NCBI GenBank assembly: GCA_903892635.1
Contig: CAITJH010000011.1
Span: forward strand, 1 to 45,737
Length of the DNA stretch: 45,737 nt
Reading direction: 5' to 3'
DNA from: an uncultured Actinomycetes bacterium
Lineage (GTDB): Bacteria; Actinomycetota; Actinomycetes; S36-B12; UBA5976
Positions within the stretch are counted from its first letter, which is position 1, and every line of letters begins with the position of its first letter. The position numbers were made by a program, and so were the translations under genes. Below the pieces are notes generated by a model that saw nothing but the letters and a program-made list of their open reading frames with translations, searched no databases and was not told where the DNA came from. Below, piece by piece: positions 6,617-16,798 of this stretch.

Positions 6617-8479
6617 GTGAGCAAAGAAGTTGTCGAACTAGACCATGTGAGTATCCGATTCGCTGGTGATTCTGGCGATGGCATGCAGCTCACCGGAGAT
6701 CAGTTCACATCGACCACAGCCATCTTGGGCAATGACTTAACAACGCTTCCAGACTTTCCTGCCGAGATCCGCGCACCAGCCGGAACCCTGCCTGGCGTAT
6801 CTGCATTCCAATTGCACTTCGGAAACGCAGACATTCTTACACCAGGCGATTTTGCCGATGTACTCGTTGCCATGAACCCAGCCGCTTTGAAGGCAAACCT
6901 CAAAGAATTGCGCAAAGGTGGCGACCTTCTAGTTAACACAGATGAATTTGGCGCACGTGCCTTAACCAAAGTGGGATACGAAACCAACCCTCTTGAAGAT
7001 GGTTCGCTCGATGGATACAACGTTCATCCAATTGCATTGACATCGATGACCGTCGAAGCTCTTAAAGAATTCGATATGTCGAAGAAAGAAGCTGAACGAG
7101 CAAAGAACATGTTTGCTCTTGGCATGTTGTTGTGGATGTTTACTCGTCCTCTTGAACCAACGATCAAGTTTCTCGATGCAAAGTTTGGCAAAAAGCCAGT
7201 CATCCTTGCGGCTAATAAGAAGGCACTTCAGGCTGGATGGTCGTTTGGCGAAACCACTGAAAGCTTCGCAACACAGTTTGTTGTTAAGCCGGCTTCGATG
7301 CCAACAGGTACCTACCGAAACATTCACGGCAACCTTGCAACTGCATACGGCTTGATCGCAGCATCAAAGCGTTCTGGCCTGCCACTGTTTCTTGGCACGT
7401 ACCCGATTACTCCTGCGTCTGACATCTTGCACGAATTAAGCAAGCACAAAGGTTTCGGTGTTCGCACATTCCAAGCCGAAGACGAGATTGCTGCAATCGG
7501 CGCGGCACTTGGTGCAAGTTACGCAGGCATGCTTGGCGTCACCACAACGTCAGGTCCCGGCGTTGCACTGAAGTCAGAAACGATTGGCCTTGCTGTTGCT
7601 CTTGAACTACCGCTAATCATCATTGACGTTCAGCGTGGTGGACCATCAACAGGGTTGCCCACTAAGACCGAACAAGCAGACTTACTTCAAGCAATGTTTG
7701 GTCGAAATGGTGAAGCACCAGTGCCAATCGTTGCGCCACAATCACCAGCTGACTGTTTTAATGCAGCCATTGAAGCGGCTCGAATCGCAATTACGTACCG
7801 GACTCCTGTGTTCTTGCTCTCGGACGGATACGTTGCCAATGGTGCAGAGCCTTGGCTTATTCCAACCGAAGACAGCCTTCCAACAATCGATCCGAAGTTT
7901 GCCACTGGCCCGAATCACACTTTGGAAGATGGCACAGAAGTGTTCTGGCCCTTCAAGCGAGATCCCGAAACCTTGGCACGCCCATGGGCAATCCCGGGAG
8001 TGGCTGGGCTCGAACACCGTATCGGCGGTATTGAAAAGCAGGATGGCACAGGAAATATTTCCTACGATCCTGCCAACCACGATTTCATGGTGCGCACCCG
8101 TCAAGCAAAGGTTGACGGTATTGCCAAGACCATTGAGCCATTGCTCGTAGACGATCCATCGGGCGCTGCAAAGACTCTGGTCATTGGATGGGGTTCAACG
8201 TATGGACCGATCCAAGATGCATGCCGCAATCTTCGCGATGAAGGCATCCAAGTTGCTCACGCACAAGTGCGCCACCTGAATCCATTCCCGGCGAACCTCG
8301 GCGAAGTGATCAAGTCATACGACAAGGTTGTTGTTCCAGAAATGAACTTGGGGCAGCTCAACATGTTGTTACGTGCCAAGTACCTCGTGGACACAATCGG
8401 CTTTAACCAAGTTCGCGGTTTGCCTTTCAAGACTCAAGAATTGATGGATGCCATCAAGGAAGTAGCATCACATGGCTGA
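6617..8479 (+). CDS. korA: 2-oxoacid:ferredoxin oxidoreductase, fused gamma-alpha subunit (KorA)
   Basis: This is the 620-residue fused subunit of actinobacterial 2-oxoglutarate:ferredoxin oxidoreductase. The N-terminal gamma domain begins at residue about 8 (IRFAGDSGDGMQLTGDQF) and runs to about 190. The alpha (pyrimidine-binding) domain follows, with GTYPITPASDILHEL, FQAEDEIAAIGAALGA and TTTSGPGVALKSETIG. It makes reduced ferredoxin while converting 2-oxoacid plus CoA to acyl-CoA and CO2, or runs in reverse. I choose GTG 6617 because AAGAGGT lies 6 nt upstream; the frame is open further upstream but would overlap the divergent gene. It overlaps korB by 8 bp. Substrate (2-oxoglutarate rather than pyruvate) is inferred from the family. 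Confidence 0.9.
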   Translation: MSKEVVELDHVSIRFAGDSGDGMQLTGDQFTSTTAILGNDLTTLPDFPAEIRAPAGTLPGVSAFQLHFGNADILTPGDFADVLVAMNPAALKANLKELRKGGDLLVNTDEFGARALTKVGYETNPLEDGSLDGYNVHPIALTSMTVEALKEFDMSKKEAERAKNMFALGMLLWMFTRPLEPTIKFLDAKFGKKPVILAANKKALQAGWSFGETTESFATQFVVKPASMPTGTYRNIHGNLATAYGLIAASKRSGLPLFLGTYPITPASDILHELSKHKGFGVRTFQAEDEIAAIGAALGASYAGMLGVTTTSGPGVALKSETIGLAVALELPLIIIDVQRGGPSTGLPTKTEQADLLQAMFGRNGEAPVPIVAPQSPADCFNAAIEAARIAITYRTPVFLLSDGYVANGAEPWLIPTEDSLPTIDPKFATGPNHTLEDGTEVFWPFKRDPETLARPWAIPGVAGLEHRIGGIEKQDGTGNISYDPANHDFMVRTRQAKVDGIAKTIEPLLVDDPSGAAKTLVIGWGSTYGPIQDACRNLRDEGIQVAHAQVRHLNPFPANLGEVIKSYDKVVVPEMNLGQLNMLLRAKYLVDTIGFNQVRGLPFKTQELMDAIKEVASHG

Positions 8480-9524
8480 GACATTTGCTTCACTCTCGTT
8501 AGTTCCAAAGGCTGATGCTCCACAGTCAGCAAAGGACTTCAAGACTGACCAAGAAGTGCGTTGGTGCCCCGGTTGCGGTGACTACGCAATCTTGGCCGCC
8601 GTTCAAGGTTTCATGCCCGAACTCGGCGTCAAGCGCGAAAACATTGTGTTTGTTTCAGGCATCGGATGCTCAAGTCGATTCCCGTACTACATGAACACTT
8701 ACGGTGTGCATTCAATTCACGGCCGTGCTCCAGCAATTGCTACGGGCTTGGCTGCTTCACGACCAGATCTTTCGGTTTGGGTTGTGACCGGAGATGGCGA
8801 TGCGTTATCGATCGGTGGTAATCATTTGATCCACGCATTACGTCGCAATGTAAATTTGAAGATCCTATTGTTCAATAACCGTATTTATGGGTTGACCAAA
8901 GGCCAGTTCTCGCCTACCTCCGAGACTGGCAAAATCACCAAGAGCAGTCCAGTGGGCTCCGTTGATCATCCATTCAATCCACTATCAGTCGCGATTGGTG
9001 CCGAGGCTACGTTCGTTGCTCGCACAATTGATAGCGATCGTCAGCACTTGCAATCAGTATTGCGCGCAGCGGCTGAACACGAAGGCACTGCGTTGATTGA
9101 GATCTACCAGAACTGCGATATCTTCAACGACAATGCGTGGGAACCGCTCAAGAATCCTGACACTCGCGATGATGTGACGATTCGACTAGTCCATGGCGAA
9201 AAGCTCATCTTCGGTTCACAACTTGATCGCTGTGTTGTTCGCAAGGCCGATGGAACGCTTGCAGTTGCGAACGTTGCCGATGTAGCAGAGTCTGAAATTG
9301 TTGTGCATGACGCTCATAACGTTGATCCGTCCTACGCTTTTAGTTTGTCGCGTCTGTCGCATCCAGAAACCTTGCAAGATACTCCGATTGGTGTATTCCG
9401 CGATGTTAAGCGCCCAACATTTGAATCTGGACTACGTGCTCAGATTGAAACTGCCGAGGCTGTTGCTGGTGCGGGAGATCTCAACGCTTTGCTTCAAGGC
9501 AAAGACACGTGGGAAGTCCGTTAA
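8472..9524 (+). CDS. korB: 2-oxoacid:ferredoxin oxidoreductase, beta subunit (KorB)
   Basis: The 350-residue TPP-binding subunit has the N-terminal WCPGCGDYAIL (C32, C35), then GIGCSSRFPYYMNTYG and the TPP/Mg motif TGDGDALSIGGNH with NNRIYGLTKGQ. It pairs with KorA to form the oxidoreductase and carries the path from TPP to ferredoxin. The start overlaps the korA end, so expression is coupled. It converges with rarD and the two overlap by 4 bp. The divergent nuoI-like protein is a plausible electron acceptor; this is contextual inference. Confidence 0.92.
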   Translation: MAETFASLSLVPKADAPQSAKDFKTDQEVRWCPGCGDYAILAAVQGFMPELGVKRENIVFVSGIGCSSRFPYYMNTYGVHSIHGRAPAIATGLAASRPDLSVWVVTGDGDALSIGGNHLIHALRRNVNLKILLFNNRIYGLTKGQFSPTSETGKITKSSPVGSVDHPFNPLSVAIGAEATFVARTIDSDRQHLQSVLRAAAEHEGTALIEIYQNCDIFNDNAWEPLKNPDTRDDVTIRLVHGEKLIFGSQLDRCVVRKADGTLAVANVADVAESEIVVHDAHNVDPSYAFSLSRLSHPETLQDTPIGVFRDVKRPTFESGLRAQIETAEAVAGAGDLNALLQGKDTWEVR

Positions 9525-10450
9525 TCAAACTCGATAACTTCGTGTGCCGGCATTCGTCGAGCACGTTGAGCATCAATTGTGAGGACAACTAGCGCGCTCC
9601 ACGTGATTGCAAATCCCAAAAAGCGTGCTGGTGTCATCACTTCGTGGAAGATAAAGATGCCGACAAAGAACTGAATTGTCGAGCTGATGTATTGCAAGAA
9701 CCCGATGTAAGTCAGTGGTGCGCGTACAACGGCCGCACCGTACAACAACAACGGAACAGCAGTGATGACGCCGCAACTCGCCATCAGGAGTGCATGCGAA
9801 ATTCCATGCTCGCCGAATGTATTTACACCGGTGTATGACCAATAGCCAAGGAAAACGAGTGCTACCGGAGATAAGTAAGCAGTCTCAATAACGAGACTTT
9901 CTATCGCATCAACTCCGGCAAGTTTCTTAACAAAGCCATACAACGCAAAGCTGCTCGCTAAGGTGATGCCAATCCACGGAAATGAATGATGCTCGAACGT
10001 GATGTACACAACCGCTAATGCAGCGATTCCAATTGCAACCCACTGCAATGGGCGAAGACGTTCCTTGAGAAAGAAATAGCCAAGAGCCGTACTGAAAAGT
10101 GGCGTACTGAAATAACCAAGAGATGTATCGAGAATGTGCCCATTCATTGTTGCCCAAATAAACAGGAACCAGTTGCCACCAATGAGAAGTGATGCCAACA
10201 ACAAAAGCGATCGCTTTCGGCGATCAGCCAACGCAGCACGGACATGAGGTACGCGCCCTTGGAAGTACACCAGCGGTGCCAGAACTATAAAGCTCCAGAT
10301 CACTCGATCAGCAAGAATTTCCGATGGCTTTGCGGGGTGTAACAGCTGCCAAAACAGTGGCGCAAGGCCCCAGCCAATGTAGGCGAATGCACCGTAGAAA
10401 ACACCTTGGGCAACTTCAGACCGGCGGTGAGGTTCAGGAATATTCGACAT
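9521..10450 (-). CDS. rarD: RarD-like EamA-family transporter
   Basis: This 309-residue membrane protein has ten predicted hydrophobic segments arranged as two EamA repeats. The N-terminal GVFYGAFAYIGWGLAPLFWQ and the central GNWFLFIWATMNGHILDTSLGY closely match RarD. RarD proteins belong to the drug/metabolite transporter superfamily; the substrate is not established. The start at 10450 has no strong ribosome-binding site. It stands alone between korB (convergent) and the polyprenyl synthase gene. Confidence 0.87.
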   Translation of the reverse strand: MSNIPEPHRRSEVAQGVFYGAFAYIGWGLAPLFWQLLHPAKPSEILADRVIWSFIVLAPLVYFQGRVPHVRAALADRRKRSLLLLASLLIGGNWFLFIWATMNGHILDTSLGYFSTPLFSTALGYFFLKERLRPLQWVAIGIAALAVVYITFEHHSFPWIGITLASSFALYGFVKKLAGVDAIESLVIETAYLSPVALVFLGYWSYTGVNTFGEHGISHALLMASCGVITAVPLLLYGAAVVRAPLTYIGFLQYISSTIQFFVGIFIFHEVMTPARFLGFAITWSALVVLTIDAQRARRMPAHEVIEFD

Positions 10451-10505
10451 AACAGTCTTAAACCTACAACATCGAAATTATTAACAAGCAGACAAGAGTA
10501 AGTGC

Positions 10506-11483
10506 TCAGACGCTGCGGTAGGCAACACTGTCACACAGTGTCATGAGAGCCAGTTTCGCATCGCCATCAGGTAGCGAATCAGCCAAAGTGCGAGCCTTGG
10601 TGGTCCACTCTTCAAGCACAACGCGAGCCTCACTCATTGCAGGATGAACGCGTAATGCCTCGAGTGCCTCGGCATGCTCAGCATCATCAGTCAGTGGCTT
10701 GTTCAATAGATCGCGCAAACGAGCATCGGTCTCACCGTTAGCAAGAGCCAACAGAACCGGAAGCGTCTTAATACCTTCGCGAAGATCAGTTCCCGGAGTC
10801 TTGCCGGACACTGTTGATTCGATATCCAACAAATCATCACTGAGCTGGAAAGCAATGCCAATCGCTTCACCAAATTCCGCGATCTTGTCCGTAAGTTCTG
10901 GTGAGGCACCGCTCATCATGGCGCCATAACGACCCGAGGCTGCAATCAACGACCCTGTTTTGTCGGCAAGAACTTGTAAGTGATGCTCGACTGGGTCTTC
11001 CCCATTCACTGGTCCGGTGGTTTCGCGTAGTTGACCAATTACCAAACGCTCAAAAGTTTCAGCCTGAACGCGAACTGCATCGGGACCCAAGTCAGCGAGA
11101 ATTTTTGAAGAGCGCGCGAATAAAAAGTCGCCACTCAAAATTGCTACTGTGTTTCCCCAACGACTATTGGCAGATTCGGCACCGCGACGTACATCGGCCT
11201 CGTCCATCACATCGTCGTGATACAACGTAGCCAAGTGAGTCAGTTCAACTACCACTGCTGAGGGAATCACGCCATCAGCATGAGGATCGCCAAATTGCGA
11301 AGCCAGTAACACCAACAGCGGACGGAATCGCTTTCCACCTGCTTCAACGAGATGTCGAGCAGTAATGTCCGCGAGTTCGTAGTCACTAGCAATCTCGGCT
11401 CGCAATCGAGCTTCAACGGCAGCAAGACCTGACATTAACTCGGTTTCGAGCGATGCCAACTCAGCGGGGAATAATACGGTCAC
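10506..11483 (-). CDS. Polyprenyl (all-trans) diphosphate synthase, probable menaquinone side-chain enzyme
   Basis: The 325-residue protein is a trans-isoprenyl diphosphate synthase with GGKRFRPLLVLL near residue 50. The first Asp-rich motif is DDVMD (90-94) and the second DDLLD (about 214). It would extend farnesyl or geranylgeranyl diphosphate with isopentenyl diphosphate, making the tail used by MenA. The start is a GTG at 11483 without a clear ribosome-binding site. The gene follows nuoN by 48 nt in the same direction, across a hairpin. Position downstream of complex I, and menaquinone genes in the same window, favour a quinone role, but chain length cannot be read. Confidence 0.88.
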   Translation of the reverse strand: MTVLFPAELASLETELMSGLAAVEARLRAEIASDYELADITARHLVEAGGKRFRPLLVLLASQFGDPHADGVIPSAVVVELTHLATLYHDDVMDEADVRRGAESANSRWGNTVAILSGDFLFARSSKILADLGPDAVRVQAETFERLVIGQLRETTGPVNGEDPVEHHLQVLADKTGSLIAASGRYGAMMSGASPELTDKIAEFGEAIGIAFQLSDDLLDIESTVSGKTPGTDLREGIKTLPVLLALANGETDARLRDLLNKPLTDDAEHAEALEALRVHPAMSEARVVLEEWTTKARTLADSLPDGDAKLALMTLCDSVAYRSV

Positions 11484-11502
11484 AACATCTATCTTTTCAC
11501 GT

Positions 11503-11534
11503 TAAGCGAGAACCACAACTTGTGGCGACGCTTA
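11503..11534 (-). terminator. Hairpin between nuoN and the polyprenyl synthase gene
   Basis: Nested inverted arms TAAGCG/CGCTTA and CCACAA/TTGTGG enclose a single base. The outer arm includes the nuoN stop codon. No T-run follows, so it may be a partial terminator, an attenuator or an mRNA-stabilising hairpin between the nuo operon and the downstream gene. Confidence 0.4.
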
Positions 11535-13100
11535 GCGAACAAATAGTCCAGCGTTCACGACAGCATCAAGCACTGGCTGCGGCGCAATACCAAGAACCAA
11601 TGTTGCAGTGGCTGAGACCGCGATGGCTACCTTCGTAAAGTAACTCGGTACAACCACGTCTGCAGTATTTTCGTTTTCTGGTGTGAAGAACATCAAAACA
11701 ACCACGCGAGCGTAGAAGAACGCGGCGATTGCACTTGAGATCACGGCTACGATAACGAGCGGGGTTACTCCACCTGCGACACCGGCAGCAAAGACTGCGA
11801 ACTTGGCAGTGAATCCACTAGTTAGCGGGATTCCAGCAAGCGCGAACAAGAACAAAGCAAAGGTCGATGCCACGAGTGGCGACTTCTTGCCGAGCCCTGC
11901 CCATTGCGACAAGTGAGTCGCTTCGCCTGAAGAGTCTCGAACAATCGACACCACAGCGAATAGGCCAAGCGTGGTAAATCCGTAAGCAAGCAAGTAGAAC
12001 AAGCTACTCGATAGACCTGCTGGACTTGTTGCTGTGAGCGCAATCAAGATGAAACCAGTGTGTGCAACTGATGAGTACGCAAGCATGCGCTTGATGTCAG
12101 ATTGTGTCACCGCAAGGATGGAACCGATCAACATCGTAAGAATCGCAACGACCCACATCATTGGACGCCATTCCCAACGCATGCCACCAAAGGCTACGTA
12201 GAACGTACGGAAGAGTGCGCCGAATGCGGCGATCTTTGTTCCAGCACCCATGAACGCAACGAGAGGTGTTGGCGAACCTTGGTACACATCTGGAGTCCAC
12301 TGATGGAATGGCACTGCGCCAACCTTAAACAGAAGTCCAACAGCGATCAGACCAATACCTGCAAGCAGGATTGGATCTTGCAATGTGTTCGTAAGCGCCG
12401 TGGCAATTGTGCCAAATTCAACCGACCCTGCAATTGAATAAATCAAGGCAGAGCCAAAGAGGAAGAACGCACTCGAGAATGCGCCGAGGACAAAGTACTT
12501 CAGCGACGCTTCTTGTGAAAGCAGACGGCGACGGCGTGCCATACCTGCAAGCAAGTAAAGCGGAAGTGAAAGAACTTCAAGCGCAACGAACATCGTCAAC
12601 AGGTCGTTCGACACTGGGAATAGCAGCATGCCACCGACAGCAAACAGGAACAACGGCCATACTTCAGTCTGAGTCCAGCCCTGTGCAGTGAACTGACGTT
12701 CGTCTTCACTACCTGGCAGTGTCGAGGCACGTGCAGCGAACGCATCGCCTTGTGGATCAACCGAACGCTCTGCAAACAACATTGCACCGATGAAAGCAAC
12801 AATCAGCAATGTGCCTTGGGTAAATAGTCCTGGTCCATCAATGGCAACTGATCCGCTAGCAGCAAGTTCACGAATGCCCTGAGTTTGTCCACCCGTAACA
12901 GAAGCATTTCCGTTCAGGATTTGAGTAGCGCTTGCAACGAGGTAGCCAAATGCCACAACTATGCTGCCGAATACCAAAAACAGCTGCAACGTGCGACGGT
13001 GAATACGAGGCACGAATGCTTCGATCAAGATCGACAGCACACCAGCGGTCAACAAAATTTCAATCGGCGCTAGAGCTGCATATTCAATTGACGTTTTCAT
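11532..13100 (-). CDS. nuoN: NADH-quinone oxidoreductase subunit N
   Basis: This 522-residue antiporter-like membrane subunit has about 14 hydrophobic segments. Family motifs include KVGAVPFHQWTPDVYQGSPTP and SDIKRMLAYSSVAHTGFIL. NuoN is one of the three proton-translocating subunits in the membrane arm of complex I. Its ATG overlaps the nuoM stop (ATGA). It is the last gene of the complete nuoA-N operon. Confidence 0.95.
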   Translation of the reverse strand: MKTSIEYAALAPIEILLTAGVLSILIEAFVPRIHRRTLQLFLVFGSIVVAFGYLVASATQILNGNASVTGGQTQGIRELAASGSVAIDGPGLFTQGTLLIVAFIGAMLFAERSVDPQGDAFAARASTLPGSEDERQFTAQGWTQTEVWPLFLFAVGGMLLFPVSNDLLTMFVALEVLSLPLYLLAGMARRRRLLSQEASLKYFVLGAFSSAFFLFGSALIYSIAGSVEFGTIATALTNTLQDPILLAGIGLIAVGLLFKVGAVPFHQWTPDVYQGSPTPLVAFMGAGTKIAAFGALFRTFYVAFGGMRWEWRPMMWVVAILTMLIGSILAVTQSDIKRMLAYSSVAHTGFILIALTATSPAGLSSSLFYLLAYGFTTLGLFAVVSIVRDSSGEATHLSQWAGLGKKSPLVASTFALFLFALAGIPLTSGFTAKFAVFAAGVAGGVTPLVIVAVISSAIAAFFYARVVVLMFFTPENENTADVVVPSYFTKVAIAVSATATLVLGIAPQPVLDAVVNAGLFVR

Positions 13101-14629
13101 GAGCCATTCCCTTGCGTCGCAGCACCAACAGCTGGGGCGGGGTCAACCACCGATACATACTTCTGTACTTGCTTAACTGCTGGATTAATGATCTTGAGTG
13201 CTGCTTGTGGGAATACACCCAGAGCAACAATGAGAGCCAAAGCCGGAACTACAGCCACGAGTTCACGCTTGTTGATCTCAGTCACAGTCGACTTAACTTC
13301 TTCGCTTGGTTCGCCAGTCATTGTGCGCTGGTAGAGCCACAAAATGTAGAACGCCGCCAAGACAATTCCAACTGTGGCAATGTTTGCAGCCCAGCGGTTT
13401 TGCGAGAAGGTTCCGATAAGGACGAGGAATTCAGAGACGAACGACGACATTCCTGGAAGTGCGAGTGAAGACAGACCTGAGATCAGGAACACGCCAGCCA
13501 TAACTGGTGCAACCTTGTTCACACCGCCAAAATCTGAAATCTTCTTCGAACCGCGTCGCGAAGCCAAGTAGCCCACGACCAGGAACAGTGCACCTGTCGA
13601 GAATCCGTGGTTAACCATGTAGAACGACGAACCTGAAAGTCCCTGTGAGGTGAACACGAAGATTCCAAGAACGATGAAACCAAAGTGCGAAACCGACGAG
13701 AATGCGACAAGGCGCATCATGTCAGTCTGACCAATAGCAAGCAACGCACCATAGAAGATGCTGATGCACGCAAGCACAATGATGAACGGCGCGTAGTAGT
13801 GACTTGCATCTGGGAAAATCGGAAGCAAGTAACGAATCATGCCGAAGGTTCCGACCTTGTCGAGAACGCCGACGAGAAGAGCCGAAGTGCCTGGAGTCGC
13901 TTCAGCCGCTGCATCAGGCAGCCAAGTGTGGAATGGAACCATCGGTGCTTTCACAGCAAATGCGAAGAAGAATCCGAGGAACAAAACCTTTTGGGTTCCT
14001 GCATCCATGTGCAGTCCAGTGAGTGCTGTGAAATCGAAAGTGCCATGTCCAAGTTCGTGAATCGATGCGATGAAGACACCAATCAACGATGCCAACATGA
14101 ACAACCCACCCACGAGTGAGTACAACAAGAACTTCATTGCAGCGTATGAACGCTGGGCACCGCCGAAACGGCCGATCAAGAAGTACACCGGTACCAGCAT
14201 GACTTCGAAGAAGACGTAGAACAAGAAGAGATCAGTCGCAGCGAAAACGCCAATCATGCACACTTCGAGCAAAAGAATAAGTGTGAAGAATTCCTTGACT
14301 GAACCGCGTTCGGACTTTTCTGCATCAAACCAACCGGCGATGATGATCAATGGAACCAAGATAGTTGCCATCGCGATCAACAGACCAGCAATGCCATCCA
14401 TGCCAAGGCTCCACGAGATTCCAAACGAAGGAATCCAGCTGTGCTTTTCGGCAAGTTGAATTCCGCCATTATTCGTATCGAGGCCGACCAGCAAACGAAC
14501 GGCATCAGCCGCGGTGATGATCGAAACTACTAATGCAACTTGCTTGATCAGTGTTTCTTTTGCCTTTGGCAAAACGAGAATTGCAACTGCCCCAATAAGT
14601 GGGATTGCCATCAAAGTTGTTAACTGCAT
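13097..14629 (-). CDS. nuoM: NADH-quinone oxidoreductase subunit M
   Basis: The 510-residue proton-pumping subunit has KAPMVPFHTWLPDAAAEATP and TDMMRLVAFSSVSHFGFIVL, the motifs that mark NuoM, within about 14 membrane spans. A conserved Glu lies in the FEVMLVPVYFLIGR segment. Its start lies 2 nt after the nuoL stop, with GTGAGG as a ribosome-binding site inside the end of nuoL. It acts in the distal membrane arm with NuoL and NuoN. Confidence 0.95.
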   Translation of the reverse strand: MQLTTLMAIPLIGAVAILVLPKAKETLIKQVALVVSIITAADAVRLLVGLDTNNGGIQLAEKHSWIPSFGISWSLGMDGIAGLLIAMATILVPLIIIAGWFDAEKSERGSVKEFFTLILLLEVCMIGVFAATDLFLFYVFFEVMLVPVYFLIGRFGGAQRSYAAMKFLLYSLVGGLFMLASLIGVFIASIHELGHGTFDFTALTGLHMDAGTQKVLFLGFFFAFAVKAPMVPFHTWLPDAAAEATPGTSALLVGVLDKVGTFGMIRYLLPIFPDASHYYAPFIIVLACISIFYGALLAIGQTDMMRLVAFSSVSHFGFIVLGIFVFTSQGLSGSSFYMVNHGFSTGALFLVVGYLASRRGSKKISDFGGVNKVAPVMAGVFLISGLSSLALPGMSSFVSEFLVLIGTFSQNRWAANIATVGIVLAAFYILWLYQRTMTGEPSEEVKSTVTEINKRELVAVVPALALIVALGVFPQAALKIINPAVKQVQKYVSVVDPAPAVGAATQGNGS

Positions 14630-14631
14630 GA

Positions 14632-16491
14632 CTAGAGCCTCACTAAGAAGAGAACGAATGCAATCAACGCAGCGCCACCAAGCATGGTGAGTGCGTAAGA
14701 ACGCGTGTAGCCGTTTTGAATCTTGCGGCCTCGAGCAGAAAGTGCAGCAATGAAGCCAGCAAGTCCTGCGATGAAGCCATCAATTCCCTTTGAGTCGAAC
14801 CACACGAGTGCTCGAGTTAAGTGAAGACCTGGGCGCATGAATACTGCTTCATTGATCGCGTCGCCGTAAGCATCATTGCGTGCCGCGCGAGTAAGCAGGC
14901 TTACCTCGGCTGGAGCGACAACTGGAACTGGACGCTGACCATAGGTAACCCACGCATAACCTGCGCCAGCAAGTACGACAGCGAGAGTGACTGGAATTAA
15001 AATCGTATTCGATACATCGTTAGCTGGATTGGCATGACCGACTACTGGCTCAAGCCACGAGTCGATGTTGCCGAGGAACTTCAATGCCATACCGCCGAAG
15101 ACTGAACCAACAGCAAGGATCATCATTGGCGCGGTCATAACGAGTGGAGACTCGTGAGGATGAACACCCTTTTCCCATCGAGCTTCACCGAAGAAGGTCA
15201 TTGCCATCATGCGCGTCATGTAGAAAGCAGTGACACCTGCACCGATCAATGTCGCAAGGCCGATAAAGATGTTCTGACCGAATGCGGCGTGAATGATTTC
15301 ATCCTTTGACCAGAAACCTGCGAATGGCGGGATACCAATGATCGCAAGGAAGCCAAGTCCGAACGTCACATAAGTAATCTTCATCGCTGTGCGCAGTGCG
15401 CCGTAATGACGCATGTTTACATCATCGTTAACGCCGTGCATAACGGAACCGGCTCCGAGGAACAATCCGGCCTTGAACATACCGTGAGTCAACAAATGGA
15501 AGATTGCAAAAACATAGCCAACTGGTCCAAGACCTGCAGCAAGGATCATGTAACCGATCTGGCTCATGGTTGAACCTGCAAGACCCTTCTTGATGTCGTC
15601 CTTTGCAGTACCGATGAACGCACCAAGTAGCAATGTAATTGCACCGATGACAACAACTGCGGTACGAGCAGTTTCAGACAAGTCGAAGATCGCATGTGCG
15701 CGAACGATCAGATACACACCAGCAGTAACCATGGTTGCGGCGTGGATAAGGGCCGACACTGGAGTTGGGCCCTCCATCGCATCAAGCAACCATGACTGAA
15801 GTGGGAACTGCGCGCTCTTACCGCAAGCAGCAAGGAGAAGTGCAAAACCAATGAGCTTGAGTGATGTCGAATCACCCTTGCTTGCTTCCTTGGCAACGCC
15901 GTCGAAGGTGACGGTTCCAAAAGTGACGAACATCAACATGACAGCAAGCGATAAACCGACGTCACCAACACGGTTGACAACGAATGCCTTTTTACCAGCA
16001 ACTGCTGCTGACGGCTTGTGCTGCCAGAAGCTGATCAGCAAGTACGAGGCAAGGCCTACGCCTTCCCAACCAACATAAAGAAGGAAATAGTTATTTGCCA
16101 GAACCAGTAGCAACATCGCTGCCACGAAAAGATTTAGGTACGCAAAGAACTTACGGCGATTCTCATCATGTGACATGTAGCCAATTGAGTAAATGTGAAT
16201 CAAAGTACCGACACCGGTAATCAACAGCACAAAAGCAATTGAAAGCTGATCAACCTGAAGATCGAATGGCACATGGAATGAACCCACTGCAATCCAATCG
16301 AACAAGTGCTGGTGAACGGCACGATCTTCTGATGAACGTCCAAGCATCGATACAAACGTGGCTACACCAACAAAGAACGCTGAGGCAGACATGGCGACAG
16401 CGAACAAGTGTCCCCATGCGTTAGTACGACGACCCCCGAGAAGGAGCACGGTTGCGCCGAATAGCGGCAACCCAATGAGTGCGGCAGTCAT
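14632..16491 (-). CDS. nuoL: NADH-quinone oxidoreductase subunit L
   Basis: The 619-residue distal antiporter-like subunit has the classic [46 protein letters not shown] and [18 protein letters not shown]-type motifs. It also has a long C-terminal region for the lateral helix. It closes the membrane arm of complex I and pumps H+. The operon order nuoK-nuoL-nuoM-nuoN is the standard one. The N-terminus is close to the usual family start. Confidence 0.95.
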   Translation of the reverse strand: MTAALIGLPLFGATVLLLGGRRTNAWGHLFAVAMSASAFFVGVATFVSMLGRSSEDRAVHQHLFDWIAVGSFHVPFDLQVDQLSIAFVLLITGVGTLIHIYSIGYMSHDENRRKFFAYLNLFVAAMLLLVLANNYFLLYVGWEGVGLASYLLISFWQHKPSAAVAGKKAFVVNRVGDVGLSLAVMLMFVTFGTVTFDGVAKEASKGDSTSLKLIGFALLLAACGKSAQFPLQSWLLDAMEGPTPVSALIHAATMVTAGVYLIVRAHAIFDLSETARTAVVVIGAITLLLGAFIGTAKDDIKKGLAGSTMSQIGYMILAAGLGPVGYVFAIFHLLTHGMFKAGLFLGAGSVMHGVNDDVNMRHYGALRTAMKITYVTFGLGFLAIIGIPPFAGFWSKDEIIHAAFGQNIFIGLATLIGAGVTAFYMTRMMAMTFFGEARWEKGVHPHESPLVMTAPMMILAVGSVFGGMALKFLGNIDSWLEPVVGHANPANDVSNTILIPVTLAVVLAGAGYAWVTYGQRPVPVVAPAEVSLLTRAARNDAYGDAINEAVFMRPGLHLTRALVWFDSKGIDGFIAGLAGFIAALSARGRKIQNGYTRSYALTMLGGAALIAFVLFLVRL

Positions 16492-16498
16492 ATTCCCT

Positions 16499-16798
16499 CT
16501 AGTACTTCAGAAGATTGGCTTCATCGATAGAAGCTGATCGGCGGGTACGGAAAATGGTCACGATAATGGCAAGGCCCACCACTACTTCGGCGGCCGCAAC
16601 GACCATCACGAAGAAAGCAATGACTTGGCCATCGAGTGAACCAGTTGTGTGTGCAGCAGATGCAAATGCAAGGTTTGCTGCGTTGAGCATCATTTCAACA
16701 CTCATAAAGACGATGATTGCGTTGCGTCGAATAACGACACCAAATGCACCGATCGTAAACAAGATCGCGGCAAGAATCAGATAATTGTTCGGATTCAT
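16499..16798 (-). CDS. nuoK: NADH-quinone oxidoreductase subunit K
   Basis: A 99-residue protein with three membrane helices and the NuoK core [24 protein letters not shown], which includes the conserved membrane Glu, followed by [13 protein letters not shown] with a second Glu. It forms part of the proton channel at the E-channel of complex I. The ATG overlaps the nuoJ stop by 4 bp. Confidence 0.94.
   Translation of the reverse strand: MNPNNYLILAAILFTIGAFGVVIRRNAIIVFMSVEMMLNAANLAFASAAHTTGSLDGQVIAFFVMVVAAAEVVVGLAIIVTIFRTRRSASIDEANLLKY

Noticed and set aside
6508-6693. Longer N-terminus of the nuoB-like protein
   Set aside because: It would cover the whole promoter region and the korA start, and the family-type sequence begins at 6507 with a ribosome-binding site.
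12102-12437. Antisense reading frames over the nuo genes
   Set aside because: Several frames over 60 codons exist opposite nuoN, nuoM and nuoG, but they lack starts with ribosome-binding sites and domains, and arise from the codon bias of the real genes.
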